From contig PNKX01000008.1 in the NCBI GenBank assembly GCA_013822725.1, positions 62,001 to 126,000 on the forward strand: 64,000 nucleotides of DNA. The letters run 5' to 3'. The position numbers and the translations under genes are program-made. Numbering within the stretch: the first letter of the stretch is position 1; the number at the start of each line of letters is the position of its first letter. The notes beneath the pieces were generated by a model. That model saw only the letters and a program-made list of their open reading frames with translations, was not told where the DNA came from and searched no databases. This document shows positions 26,998 to 35,076 of this stretch, in pieces. The DNA comes from Pirellula sp. Its GTDB lineage: Bacteria > Planctomycetota > Planctomycetia > Pirellulales > Lacipirellulaceae.

Positions 26998-27125
26998 TCT
27001 CTCGCAAAGACGCTAAGTGTCGCAAAGAAAACGAACGAACGCGGCTTCGCGTTCGTCTTAAGATTTGCTTGCCTGTGCTTTGTATTCTTTGCGTTTTCTT
27101 TGCGCCTTCGCGGCTTTGCGAGAGA
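26998..27125. repeat. Intergenic inverted repeat, family B, copy 1
   Basis: The left arm TCTCTCGCAAAGACGCTAAG and the right arm CGCGGCTTTGCGAGAGA, with inner GCAAAGAAAACG / CGTTTTCTTTGC, can fold into one long hairpin. It lies directly upstream of the uricase gene. The second copy is at 36475-36590. Confidence 0.88.
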
Positions 27126-27131
27126 TCTTTC

Positions 27132-28391
27132 TTACTGAGCAAGTTGGTAAAGCGTACGAGCCAAAACTTCGATGCCTGCGCGGATCGCTGCAGGGGACGA
27201 ATATTCCTCAGGGCGGTGGCTCATTCCGTCTTTGCAGGGGATGAAGATCATCGCGATCGGGCAGACGAGTGACATGAACAGCGAGTCGTGGTACGCGCGG
27301 CTGACCATGCGTTGGTGCGATAGCTTGGCGTCGACGCACGATTTCTCGATGGCGGCGACGATCGTGGGATCGCTCGTCGCCGGCGGGTCGGCGTTGATCA
27401 TTTCGATTGTAGTCGGCACGCCTAGTTCGTCGCCGAACTGTTGAGCTTTTTGCTTGATCCGCTCGAGGACGCGATCGCGACGAGGGCCGTCGATGTCGCG
27501 GACGTCGATTTCCAGCAGCACGTCGCGCGGGATGCTGTTGACCGCGCGGGGATGAACGTCGAGCACGCCGACGGTGCCTACGGTGTCGGGGCTACCCGAT
27601 TCGCGCGCCGCGGCGTCGACTTCGAGCGCGAGTCGCGAGGCCGCGAGCAGCGGGTCGTGGCGATCGGCCATCATCACGCCGCCGGCGTGGCCGCCGGGAC
27701 CGGTATAGCGGACGCGAAGCGCGGCGGGCGCTGCGATGGCGGTGACGGCGCCGATCGGCAGCTCGGCGCGTTCGAGCAGCGGGCCTTGCTCGATGTGGAG
27801 CTCGACGAAGGCGGAGTAGTGGCCAGGCTGTAGCTTCACGTCGGCGAGCGAGCCGCTGAAGCCAGCGTTTTGTCGCACGGCGTCAAGTTGCTGACCGTCG
27901 GCGTCGGTGAGTTTGGCGGCGGCATCGGGAGTGAGTTGGCCGCTGAGCAGGCGGCTTCCTAAGCAACCGTAGGCGAAACGGGTTGGTTCCTCGGAGGTGA
28001 ACATGATCAGTTCGATCGAGCGGCGGGGGGCCGCGGGGGTGAACCCCGCGGCTCGCATGGATCGCTGGAGCGTACGGATCGCTTCGAGGCCGCCGAGGAC
28101 GCCGACCGTGCCGTCGTACTTGCCGGAGTAGGGGATGGCGTCGGTGTGGGATCCAGTGGCGACGGCTGGGAGCGACGGGTCGGTTCCCTCCCAGCGGGCG
28201 AAGATGTTGCCGATGGGATCGACGCGAACCTGCAGGCCCGCTTCCTGAAATAGTTCGATCAGGTAACTACGGGCGGCCAGATCGGTCGGCGTGAAGACGA
28301 CGCGCTGCACGGCGGGCGTCGGCACGTCGGAGAATTGGGCGAGTCGATCGAGTTCGGCCGAGCAGCGATTGACGTCAACTTTTAGATCCAC
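27132..28391 (-). CDS. M20-family amidohydrolase, probable allantoate amidohydrolase
   Basis: The 419-residue protein has the metal-binding motifs GSHTDAIPYSGKYDGTVG and SEEPTRFAYGCLGSR and the lid-domain PGGHAGG segment of the M20 Zn-hydrolase group that includes allantoate amidohydrolase, ureidoglycolate amidohydrolase and N-carbamoyl-L-amino-acid hydrolase. Next to allantoinase and uricase, allantoate is the best substrate. N-carbamoyl-beta-alanine is a less likely alternative, since a nitrilase-type ureidopropionase is already present. It is the upstream-most gene of this minus-strand purine block. Confidence 0.85.
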   Translation of the reverse strand: MDLKVDVNRCSAELDRLAQFSDVPTPAVQRVVFTPTDLAARSYLIELFQEAGLQVRVDPIGNIFARWEGTDPSLPAVATGSHTDAIPYSGKYDGTVGVLGGLEAIRTLQRSMRAAGFTPAAPRRSIELIMFTSEEPTRFAYGCLGSRLLSGQLTPDAAAKLTDADGQQLDAVRQNAGFSGSLADVKLQPGHYSAFVELHIEQGPLLERAELPIGAVTAIAAPAALRVRYTGPGGHAGGVMMADRHDPLLAASRLALEVDAAARESGSPDTVGTVGVLDVHPRAVNSIPRDVLLEIDVRDIDGPRRDRVLERIKQKAQQFGDELGVPTTIEMINADPPATSDPTIVAAIEKSCVDAKLSHQRMVSRAYHDSLFMSLVCPIAMIFIPCKDGMSHRPEEYSSPAAIRAGIEVLARTLYQLAQ

Positions 28392-28492
28392 GATCGGCTC
28401 GCTAGTCGCTAAAATCCGAGATTCGCCGCGGGAGATTCTACTGCGGCGAGGGGGAAATTGCGAGCAGGCCTACTACTGAGGACCGATCGTCC

Positions 28493-28972
28493 ATGAGCGT
28501 TGAGATTCGATCCGCCGCTGCCAGTGACCTGCCGGCGATGATGGTTTTGGTGCGCGAACTCGCCGAGTATGAGCGATTGTCTCATATCGTCATCGCAACC
28601 GAGGCGAGCTTCGAAGCGGCGTTGTTTGGTGAGCGGCCTACGGCGGAGGCGCTCGTCGCTATCGCCGACGGCGAGATGGTCGGCTACGCGATCTACTTCC
28701 AGAACTTTTCGACGTTCGTCGGGCGGGCTGGAATCTATCTCGAAGACCTCTATGTCCGGCCGAAGCGCCGTGGCGCAGGTATCGGCAAGAATCTACTGTC
28801 GCGCGTTGCGCAGATCACCGTCGAACGGCAGTGCCAACGGCTGGAGTGGGTCGTGCTCGATTGGAACGAGCCGTCGATTCAGTTCTATAAGAGTCTGGGC
28901 GCGGAGCCGCTCGATGAGTGGACAATTTATCGAATGGCACCTGAGGCGATTGCGAAGCTGGCGGGGGCGTAG
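28493..28972 (+). CDS. GNAT N-acetyltransferase (SSAT-like)
   Basis: The 159-residue single-domain acetyltransferase has the acetyl-CoA loop RPKRRGAGIGKNLL and the segments VIATEASFEAALFG and GIYLEDLYVRP. These resemble the spermidine/diamine acetyltransferase branch. WVVLDWNEPSIQFYKSLGA is the usual family end. Substrate could be a polyamine or a small amine such as thialysine; nothing adjacent decides. GAGGA lies about eleven bases before the ATG. It is divergent from the amidohydrolase. Confidence 0.85.
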   Translation: MSVEIRSAAASDLPAMMVLVRELAEYERLSHIVIATEASFEAALFGERPTAEALVAIADGEMVGYAIYFQNFSTFVGRAGIYLEDLYVRPKRRGAGIGKNLLSRVAQITVERQCQRLEWVVLDWNEPSIQFYKSLGAEPLDEWTIYRMAPEAIAKLAGA

Positions 28973-28979
28973 CATTTTC

Positions 28980-29063
28980 AGCCCCTGGCTCCGCCAGGGG
29001 GTGGCACTACGCAAGATGACGTCTACCGGCATGGTGGTCGACCCCCCGGCGGAGCCGGGGGCT
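28980..29063. repeat. Intergenic inverted repeat, family C, copy 3
   Basis: Arms AGCCCCTGGCTCCGCCAGG and CCGGCGGAGCCGGGGGCT, between the convergent ends of the acetyltransferase and argJ, where it could also act as a two-way terminator (no T-run). Confidence 0.85.
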
Positions 29064-29074
29064 GCAAGACCGCG

Positions 29075-30310
29075 TTACGTGCGGTAGTCGGCATTCAGGC
29101 GGACGTACTCGGCGGTGAGGTCTGACGTCCAGAAGCGGGCCGAGGCTTCGCCTTCTTCGAATAGCAAGACGACGCCCGTGTTGCGGTCGGCTTCCATCTC
29201 GCGCGAGACGGCGTCGCCGTCAAACGGCACCGGCTGGCCGCGTTCGTAGAGGAGCGAGCCGTTGAGATGGAGGCAAACCTTCGAGGCGTCGAACTGGACG
29301 CCCGCGTAACCAGCGGCCGAGACGATGCGGCCCCAGTTAGGATCGTTGCCGGCGATGGCCGTTTTTACCAGCGGACTGTCGGCGACGGTTTTGGCGATTT
29401 GAATCGCGTCGTCGCGGCTGCGGCAGCCGTGGACTTCGACGGTGATGAGGTGCGAAGCGCCTTCACCGTCGGCGGGGATCGATTGGGCGAGGTCTTCGCA
29501 GACTTCCACCAGCGTTGCTTGGAACTTTGCCAGCGCATCGCCCGTGAGCAGCTGACCGCCCGCGGCGCCGTTGGCGAGAAGCAGCACGCTGTCGTTGGTG
29601 CTGGTATGGCCTTCGACGCTGATGCAGTTGAACGACTCATCGGCGGCGTCTTTCAGGCCTTCCTGCGCGTCTTTTAGGCTGATCTTGGCGTCGGTCATGA
29701 TCACTGCGAGCATCGTGGCGAGATTCGGGCCGATCATCGCCGCGCCTTTGGCGACGCCGCAGACCGAGATCTTATGGCCGTCGATCGTGACGGTGCGGCT
29801 GGAAATTTTCGGACGCGTATCGGTGGTCATCATCCCCCGCGCGGCGGCGAGGAGCGAATCTTCGTCGGAACCCAGGCGCGTAGCGACCTTCTCGATGCCG
29901 GGGATGATTTTTTCCATCGGCATCAGTTCGCCAATGACGCCGGTGGAGAGGACCAGCACGTCGGTCGCGACGAGACCGCAGACATCGGCGACTTTCGCAG
30001 CCATCGCAGCGGCGTCGCGGTCGCCGAGATCGCCGGTGCAGGCGTTGGCGTTGCCGGAGTTGATGACGACGGCGCGGACGGTTTCGCTCGGCGTCCGTTC
30101 GCGGCAAAGTTTTACCGGAGCCGCGAAGACGAGATTCTGCGTGTAGACGCCCGAGGCGACGCAGGGGCGATCGGAGATGAGCAGCGACAGATCGAGCCGG
30201 GACGTATTTTCCTTGACGCCGGAATAGATGCCGGCCGCTCGAAAGCCTTGGGGAAGTTGCTCGGGCATAGGGTGGACCTGTGTTGCGTCGGCTCTCGTGA
30301 GCGGCGTCAT
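29075..30310 (-). CDS. argJ: Bifunctional glutamate N-acetyltransferase / amino-acid acetyltransferase
   Basis: The 411-residue ArgJ has the self-cleavage region GAAMIGPNLATML, cut before the Thr in known members, and the glutamate-binding segment STNDSVLLLANG. It transfers acetyl between acetylornithine and glutamate in arginine synthesis. The ATG at 30310 overlaps the argC stop (ATGA). A second ATG 14 codons later (MPEQLPQGF) is where similarity begins and is an alternative start. Confidence 0.93.
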   Translation of the reverse strand: MTPLTRADATQVHPMPEQLPQGFRAAGIYSGVKENTSRLDLSLLISDRPCVASGVYTQNLVFAAPVKLCRERTPSETVRAVVINSGNANACTGDLGDRDAAAMAAKVADVCGLVATDVLVLSTGVIGELMPMEKIIPGIEKVATRLGSDEDSLLAAARGMMTTDTRPKISSRTVTIDGHKISVCGVAKGAAMIGPNLATMLAVIMTDAKISLKDAQEGLKDAADESFNCISVEGHTSTNDSVLLLANGAAGGQLLTGDALAKFQATLVEVCEDLAQSIPADGEGASHLITVEVHGCRSRDDAIQIAKTVADSPLVKTAIAGNDPNWGRIVSAAGYAGVQFDASKVCLHLNGSLLYERGQPVPFDGDAVSREMEADRNTGVVLLFEEGEASARFWTSDLTAEYVRLNADYRT

Positions 30311-31314
30311 AGCGCCGTCGATTCGTCGAAACCGTACATCAAGTTGAAGTTTTGCACCGCTGCCCCGGCGGCGCCCTTAATCAAGTTGTCGATCACGCTG
30401 ATCGTTACCACCCGGCCGCGGACGACGCGAGCAGTGACGTCGCAGTAATTCGTGCCAGTCACGTCCTTGGTAGTCGGCAATCCGTCGACGACGCGGACGA
30501 ATGGTTCGGTAGCGTAGAACTTTTTTAGCTCGGCGAGGATGGTGGCCGTGTCGACGGTTTTGGTCGGCGTCGAGTAGGTCGTCGTCAGGATGCCGCGATC
30601 CATCGGAACGAGGTGCGGCGTGAAAACGACTTCCGTTGGCTTGCCGCCAAAGTCGCTCAGGACTTGGTCGATCTCCGGCATGTGGCGGTGAGTACCGACG
30701 CCGTACGCCGAGAAGCTCTCGTTTGCTTCCGGGTAGTGGAAATTCAGCTTCGGCGTACGGCCGGCGCCGCTGACGCCGCTCTTGCTGTCGACGATGATCC
30801 CGTCTGGCGAAATGAGTCCAGCCTTCAGTAGCGGCGCGAGGGCGAGGATCGTCGACGTCGGGTAGCAGCCGGGGTTGGCAACCAATTGAGACTTTCCGAT
30901 CCGCTGACGGTAAAGTTCCGGGAGTCCGTAGACCGTCTCGGCCATCCGCGCGGCGTCGGGATGGTCGTGGTCGTACCACTTTTTGTAGGTAGCGGCGTCG
31001 TTGAGGCGATAGTCGGCGCTGAAGTCGACGACGCGCGTTCCCAGGGGTATGAACTCCTGGATCACCTCGGCGCTGGCTGCGTGGGGCAGGCAGCAGAAGA
31101 CGCAATCGGCCCGCTTGGCGACTTCAGCGGCGTCGAGATTTTCGAGCTTTAGATCAAGCCGCCCGCGGAGCACCGGATGAACGTCGCCGAGATGGGGCTG
31201 ATCGTCCTGGCGCGTGGTGAGCGCCGTGATCTTTGCTTCCGGATGGGCGAGCAACAGCCGGATCAGCTCTTTGGCCGAATAACCGGTAGCTCCAAGAATG
31301 GCGACGCGAACCAT
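30307..31314 (-). CDS. argC: N-acetyl-gamma-glutamyl-phosphate reductase
   Basis: From the ATG at 31314 (MVRVAILGATGYS) the protein has 335 residues; nine more codons are open upstream. The Rossmann motif GATGYSAKE, the catalytic cysteine in ANPGCYPTS and HLVPMDRGILTT are typical of ArgC. It makes N-acetylglutamate semialdehyde. It is coupled to argJ by an ATGA overlap; no other arg genes are in the window. Confidence 0.94.
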   Translation of the reverse strand: MVRVAILGATGYSAKELIRLLLAHPEAKITALTTRQDDQPHLGDVHPVLRGRLDLKLENLDAAEVAKRADCVFCCLPHAASAEVIQEFIPLGTRVVDFSADYRLNDAATYKKWYDHDHPDAARMAETVYGLPELYRQRIGKSQLVANPGCYPTSTILALAPLLKAGLISPDGIIVDSKSGVSGAGRTPKLNFHYPEANESFSAYGVGTHRHMPEIDQVLSDFGGKPTEVVFTPHLVPMDRGILTTTYSTPTKTVDTATILAELKKFYATEPFVRVVDGLPTTKDVTGTNYCDVTARVVRGRVVTISVIDNLIKGAAGAAVQNFNLMYGFDESTAL

Positions 31315-31502
31315 GGCAGAGACGCAGGCGGTGGGGGGCAACCTGACGAAACCGCGGAGAGTCTGCGCTGCCGGTGGGCGGCCGCTCGCCGTCGGGGATT
31401 TACGAATATACTTGCCGGCCGGGCAGGTCGCTACCGGCGGCGTTAGTTAAACGACACGGAGATGGGAGGTTCGGTTCAAGGTGCGTCAACCGCAGCTCCG
31501 AC

Positions 31503-31595
31503 GGGTGGCACGCCCTTAAGGTACTCATGAAGGGCGTGGCGAATGACAGCGAGGGTTCGCCACGCCCTGCGGAGGTACCTTAGGGCGTGCCACCC
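31503..31595. repeat. Intergenic perfect-armed hairpin, family E
   Basis: GGGTGGCACGCCCTTAAGGT pairs with ACCTTAGGGCGTGCCACCC, and inside AGGGCGTGGCGAA pairs with TTCGCCACGCCCT. Near-complete pairing over the whole unit suggests a long cruciform or RNA stem between argC and coaB. Only one copy occurs here. Confidence 0.85.
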
Positions 31596-31608
31596 CAGGC
31601 GGCGGACA

Positions 31609-32241
31609 TCAGCCTCGAAGGACCAGCCGCTCTTGGATCACCGCCAGGATCTCTTGGGCGACCGATTCCTTTGAACCGGCGGCGGAGCGGAGAACATTTC
31701 CTTGCGGATCGAGGACCTCGACTTGGTTATCCAGCGAGTTCATCGCCGCGACGCCGTTGGAAACCATCAAGTCGCACCGTTTGCGCTCCAGCTTGGCGAG
31801 GGCTCGCAGGCGGTGGTCGTCGGTTTCGAGGGCGAAGCCAACGACCCAGCGGCTTCCCTTCTCGGCTGCTAGCGTGGCGACAACGTCTTCGGTTTCCAGC
31901 AGGCGGAGCAGCAGCGGATCGCCCGTCTTGGCGATTTTGTGATCCTCGACGTGCTCGGGGCGGTAATCGCAGGGGGCGGCGGCGCCGATGAGGCCATCGC
32001 AGCGGGCGAACGCCGTTCTGCTCGCGGCGAGCATCTCTTCCGTGGAGACGACCGAAATGACTTCCGCGGCGGCAGGGTAGGGGACTTCGACGGGGCCGGA
32101 GACGATCGTCACCTCGTGGCCGAGTTCCAAGGCTGCGGCGGCGAGGGCGGCGCCCATGCGACCGCTGGAGGCGTTGGTGAGATACCGCACGGGATCGAGG
32201 TACTGCCGCGTCGGCCCAGAGGTGATGAGAATGCGGGCCAT
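31609..32241 (-). CDS. coaB: Phosphopantothenoylcysteine synthetase (CoaB domain only)
   Basis: The 210-residue protein starts with ILITSGPTRQYLDPVRYLTNASSGRMG, the CoaB nucleotide and 4'-phosphopantothenate binding region. It also has AAPCDYRP and FALETDD. It covers only the synthetase half of the usual bacterial Dfp/CoaBC protein. The decarboxylase half is a separate gene at 32555-33115, and a 194-bp inverted repeat lies between them. Together they would convert phosphopantothenate and cysteine to phosphopantetheine. Confidence 0.9.
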   Translation of the reverse strand: MARILITSGPTRQYLDPVRYLTNASSGRMGAALAAAALELGHEVTIVSGPVEVPYPAAAEVISVVSTEEMLAASRTAFARCDGLIGAAAPCDYRPEHVEDHKIAKTGDPLLLRLLETEDVVATLAAEKGSRWVVGFALETDDHRLRALAKLERKRCDLMVSNGVAAMNSLDNQVEVLDPQGNVLRSAAGSKESVAQEILAVIQERLVLRG

Positions 32242-32260
32242 GCTTGTGACACTTCTTATT

Positions 32261-32454
32261 GGCCGAAGGCCTTGCTCACCGTAGCCTAGGGCAACGCCCT
32301 AGGTATCGAGTGCAGCGTTGAGAGATTTGGCTGAAAGCCATACTCACGTGTGCTGGAAAATATCAGTGTGTATGGCTTTCAGCCAAATCATGTTGTGAAT
32401 CGGTCGCGTTCCTAGGGCGTTCCCCTAGGCTACGGTGCGGATAGGCCTTCGGCC
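32261..32454. repeat. Intergenic nested inverted repeat, family F
   Basis: Three arm pairs nest: GGCCGAAGGCC / GGCCTTCGGCC outside, GTAGCCTAGGGCAACGCCCTAG / CTAGGGCGTTCCCCTAGGCTAC next, and TTTGGCTGAAAGCCATAC / GTATGGCTTTCAGCCAAA inside. It fills the gap between coaC and coaB. Confidence 0.9.
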
Positions 32455-32554
32455 ATCCAAACGCTTGAGTTCAATCCGAGGCGGTGGCGCCGTCGGTGGA
32501 CCAACTGTAGGCGACGTTTGCCGGTCGTTCGTCCACCGGCAGAGCCGATGGCTT

Positions 32555-33115
32555 TTATTGAGCGGACTTCAACTCTTCCAACAGCCGGCGAACCTCGGCC
32601 GCGATCTCCGTCGGTTCAGCCATGCGGCCGACGCCGCGTTCGCGGCAGCTTTGCCAGCCGTCGGCCGGGCCAACGAAATGGTAGCCGTCTTCGCGTAGCT
32701 GGGCGACGTTCCGCTGCACGGCGGGTTTGGTCCACATTTCTTTATTCATCGCCGGAGTGAGCACGACTGGCCCAGTGAACGACAGCAGCAGCGTGCTGAG
32801 CAAATCGTCCGCCATGCCGTGGGCGGCCTTCGCGAGGAAGTTGGCGGTGGTCGGCGCGATGCAGAGAAGCTCGGCCTGGCGGGCGAGCTGGATGTGCGGG
32901 CCAAGCGGATGCTCGTCGCGCGGGAACGAACGCGTAGCTACCTGTCGGCCAGTCAGCGCACGGAACGTGGCGGCGCCGACGAACTTCTGAGCGCAGCGGC
33001 TCATCACCACGGTGACGCCGACGCCTGATTGGACTAAGTCGCTGACGAGCGCCGCCGTCTTGTAGGCGGCGATCCCACCGGTGACGCCTACCAGGATTTC
33101 ACGCGGCGCAGGCAT
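32555..33115 (-). CDS. coaC: Phosphopantothenoylcysteine decarboxylase (CoaC flavoprotein)
   Basis: From the ATG at 33115 (MPAPREILVGVTGGIAAYK) the protein has 186 residues. It has the FMN-binding GVTGGIAAYK, the APTTANFLAKAAHGMADDLLS segment, the PAMNKEMW motif, and a conserved Cys near the end (WQSCRERGVGRMAEP). It forms the decarboxylase half of coenzyme A assembly. It follows rpoZ by 36 bp, the common gmk-rpoZ-coaBC order. Confidence 0.92.
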   Translation of the reverse strand: MPAPREILVGVTGGIAAYKTAALVSDLVQSGVGVTVVMSRCAQKFVGAATFRALTGRQVATRSFPRDEHPLGPHIQLARQAELLCIAPTTANFLAKAAHGMADDLLSTLLLSFTGPVVLTPAMNKEMWTKPAVQRNVAQLREDGYHFVGPADGWQSCRERGVGRMAEPTEIAAEVRRLLEELKSAQ

Positions 33116-33151
33116 GCGGACAAACGTCCCCGTCAACAGCGGCGGTAGGGC

Positions 33152-33415
33152 CTACAGCGACGACAGGTCGAATTCGGGCGGTCCGCCGACCGGACGGTGA
33201 TCAGCGGCGGTAACGACCCGATTCGAAGCATCGAGGAAAATCTTGTCTTGGAGGATTTCCTGGACGACGATCTCCATTTTGTCGTCGCTCCGGAAATCAA
33301 CGAGCGGACGCGCGCCGGAGTTGATGGCGGCCAGCCGCTTTTGGATCAACGTGGACAGCTTAAACCGGCCGCCGACCTTGTTGACAATCTCTTCTTCCTT
33401 CAGTGCGTCAATCAT
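33152..33415 (-). CDS. rpoZ: RNA polymerase omega subunit
   Basis: The 87-residue protein has the omega pattern: an early KVGGRFKLSTLIQKRLAAINSGARPLV resembling the usual N-R-F-x-L-x5-RA-x2-L-x2-G region, then KMEIVVQEILQDKIF. Its ATG lies four bases after the gmk stop codon. The gmk-rpoZ-coaC neighbourhood is the standard one for omega, which strengthens a call that sequence alone leaves moderate. Confidence 0.85.
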   Translation of the reverse strand: MIDALKEEEIVNKVGGRFKLSTLIQKRLAAINSGARPLVDFRSDDKMEIVVQEILQDKIFLDASNRVVTAADHRPVGGPPEFDLSSL

Positions 33416-33419
33416 CTTC

Positions 33420-34010
33420 TTACGCCTCGGGTTCTAAACCCCGACTCCGCAAAATATCGCAAATTTGATCGACCGCCTGGTCGACCGTGTCATTCACTAC
33501 CTGGTGGGAATACTGGCTCGAGAGCTGCAGTTCATGCCGCGCCACTGCCAGACGACGTTGCACCGCATCCTCGCTTTCGGTGCCGCGCGAGCGGAGACGG
33601 CGCTCCAGTTCTTCAACCGAATCGGGACGAATAAAGATCGTCACCGCCTCGGGAAACTGGCGCAGAACCTCCCCGGCACCATCGACGTCGATCTCTAAGA
33701 TTACCCACTTTCCCTGGGAGAGACTAGACCTCACCTCGCTCCAGAGGGTGCCGTACCAGTGGCCGCGGCCGAAAACCTCGATGCATTCGAGGAATTCTCC
33801 CTCCTCGCGACGGCGGCGGAACTCGGCGTCGGTGAGGAAGTAGTAGTCGACTCCGTCGCGCTCGCCGGGGCGAGGGGGACGGGTGGTGGCCGAGACGCTA
33901 AGCCGAATGGTCGGGCCGAGTCGCCGGAGGACTTCCCGCACCACCGTGCTCTTGCCGACGCCCGATGGGCCGGAAATGACGACGAGCTTTCCGGGCTTGG
34001 CGGCAATCAT
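33420..34010 (-). CDS. gmk: Guanylate kinase
   Basis: From the ATG at 34010 (MIAAKPGKLVVISGPSGVGKST) the enzyme has 196 residues. The frame is open 66 codons further upstream, but that part has no domain and overlaps the yicC end. The P-loop GPSGVGKST, TTRPPRPGE and the DGVDYYFLTDAEF segment are typical. It phosphorylates GMP to GDP and lies immediately before rpoZ. Confidence 0.95.
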   Translation of the reverse strand: MIAAKPGKLVVISGPSGVGKSTVVREVLRRLGPTIRLSVSATTRPPRPGERDGVDYYFLTDAEFRRRREEGEFLECIEVFGRGHWYGTLWSEVRSSLSQGKWVILEIDVDGAGEVLRQFPEAVTIFIRPDSVEELERRLRSRGTESEDAVQRRLAVARHELQLSSQYSHQVVNDTVDQAVDQICDILRSRGLEPEA

Positions 34011-34110
34011 GAATTCAAGAGAGGCGTCAGGTTGCAGGCGGCAGGCCGCAGTGGAAATGGGGGGATCGAGCAACGCTGCGGTTTGCAGACTCTCGCCTGC
34101 AGTCACGTCC

Positions 34111-34998
34111 TCACTCCACGTTCTGGATCTGCTCCCGGATTCGCTCCAAGGCTGTTTTGATTTCCACGACTTCATGCGAGATCTCGGCGTCGTTCGCTTT
34201 GGAGCCAATCGTATTGGTTTCGCGGCCCATCTCCTGGCAAATAAACTCTAGCTTGCGGCCAGCGCTCTCGTCGGCCTGGAGGGCCTGGGCGAATTGCGCC
34301 AGGTGGCTGCGCAACCGGACGATTTCCTCGGAGATATCGCTGCGGTCGGCAAAAACGCAGATTTCACGGACGACGTCGATCGGCTCGATTGACGCGTTGA
34401 ATTTGGCCAGCACTTCGCCGACGCGGTCTTGAAGGCGTTGACGATACCCTTCGACCACCTGCGGCGAGCGGGTCGCGATCGCGCTGAGGCTGGTCTCCAC
34501 GGTGTGGCATTGCGCCGTCAGGTCGGCGGCGAGCGCCTCGCCTTCCGCGGTCCGCATGACAGTCAGCGCTTCGAGCGAAGTACGCAGCGTCGGTTCCAGC
34601 AACGGCCAAACTTCTTCCGCTTCGCTTGCTTCGGAGGAAAGCTGTTCGATAACGCCCGGCAAGTCGGCCAGCGATTCCAAGCGGATGTCTTCCGCAAGGT
34701 GACGCTTGGCCGCCACCTTTTGCAGCTGGTCGACGTAATTTTCGAGCACCGCGACGTTGACGCGGTAGTCTTCCGCATCGCTCATGTGGCGGATGCGGAG
34801 GTTGACGTTCACCGTGCCGCGGCGGACGTATTCGCGGACCACGGCCTCGATCCGCGAATCAAGCGCGGCGTAGCCGTCGGTGGTGCGCAGGTTGAGCTTG
34901 AAGTGACGATTGTTAATCGTGCGCACTTCGGCCGTGATGGCGTGGTCGGCCCGCTCGTCGCGAGCGTCGCCAAAACCGGTCATGCTCAACAGCGGCAC
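34111..34998 (-). CDS. yicC: YicC-family endoribonuclease
   Basis: The 295-residue protein begins with the family start LSMTGFGDA (a GTG start at 34998 adds PLLS; an ATG is at 34983). It ends with the conserved KLEFICQEMGRETNTIGSKANDAEISHEVVEIKTALERIREQIQNVE region, whose E-M-x-RE-x-NT core is diagnostic. YicC proteins are RNases affecting stationary growth and sRNA decay. They are often encoded directly before gmk, as here. Confidence 0.92.
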   Translation of the reverse strand: MPLLSMTGFGDARDERADHAITAEVRTINNRHFKLNLRTTDGYAALDSRIEAVVREYVRRGTVNVNLRIRHMSDAEDYRVNVAVLENYVDQLQKVAAKRHLAEDIRLESLADLPGVIEQLSSEASEAEEVWPLLEPTLRTSLEALTVMRTAEGEALAADLTAQCHTVETSLSAIATRSPQVVEGYRQRLQDRVGEVLAKFNASIEPIDVVREICVFADRSDISEEIVRLRSHLAQFAQALQADESAGRKLEFICQEMGRETNTIGSKANDAEISHEVVEIKTALERIREQIQNVE

Positions 34999-35076
34999 GG
35001 GCTTATTCCAAGGTGCGAGTGATCGAGGAGTCGCGCGAACTTTTGGCTGGAGGCCAGATGTTCGAGCAGCAATGCG

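Noticed and set aside
26998-27125. CRISPR-like appearance of short repeated words in the intergenic units
   Set aside because: The words are inverted or contiguous and lack regularly spaced direct repeats with unique spacers; no cas genes are present.
34011-34208. 66-codon N-terminal extension of guanylate kinase
   Set aside because: It has low complexity and overlaps the yicC 3' end; guanylate kinase starts at MIAAKPGKLVV.
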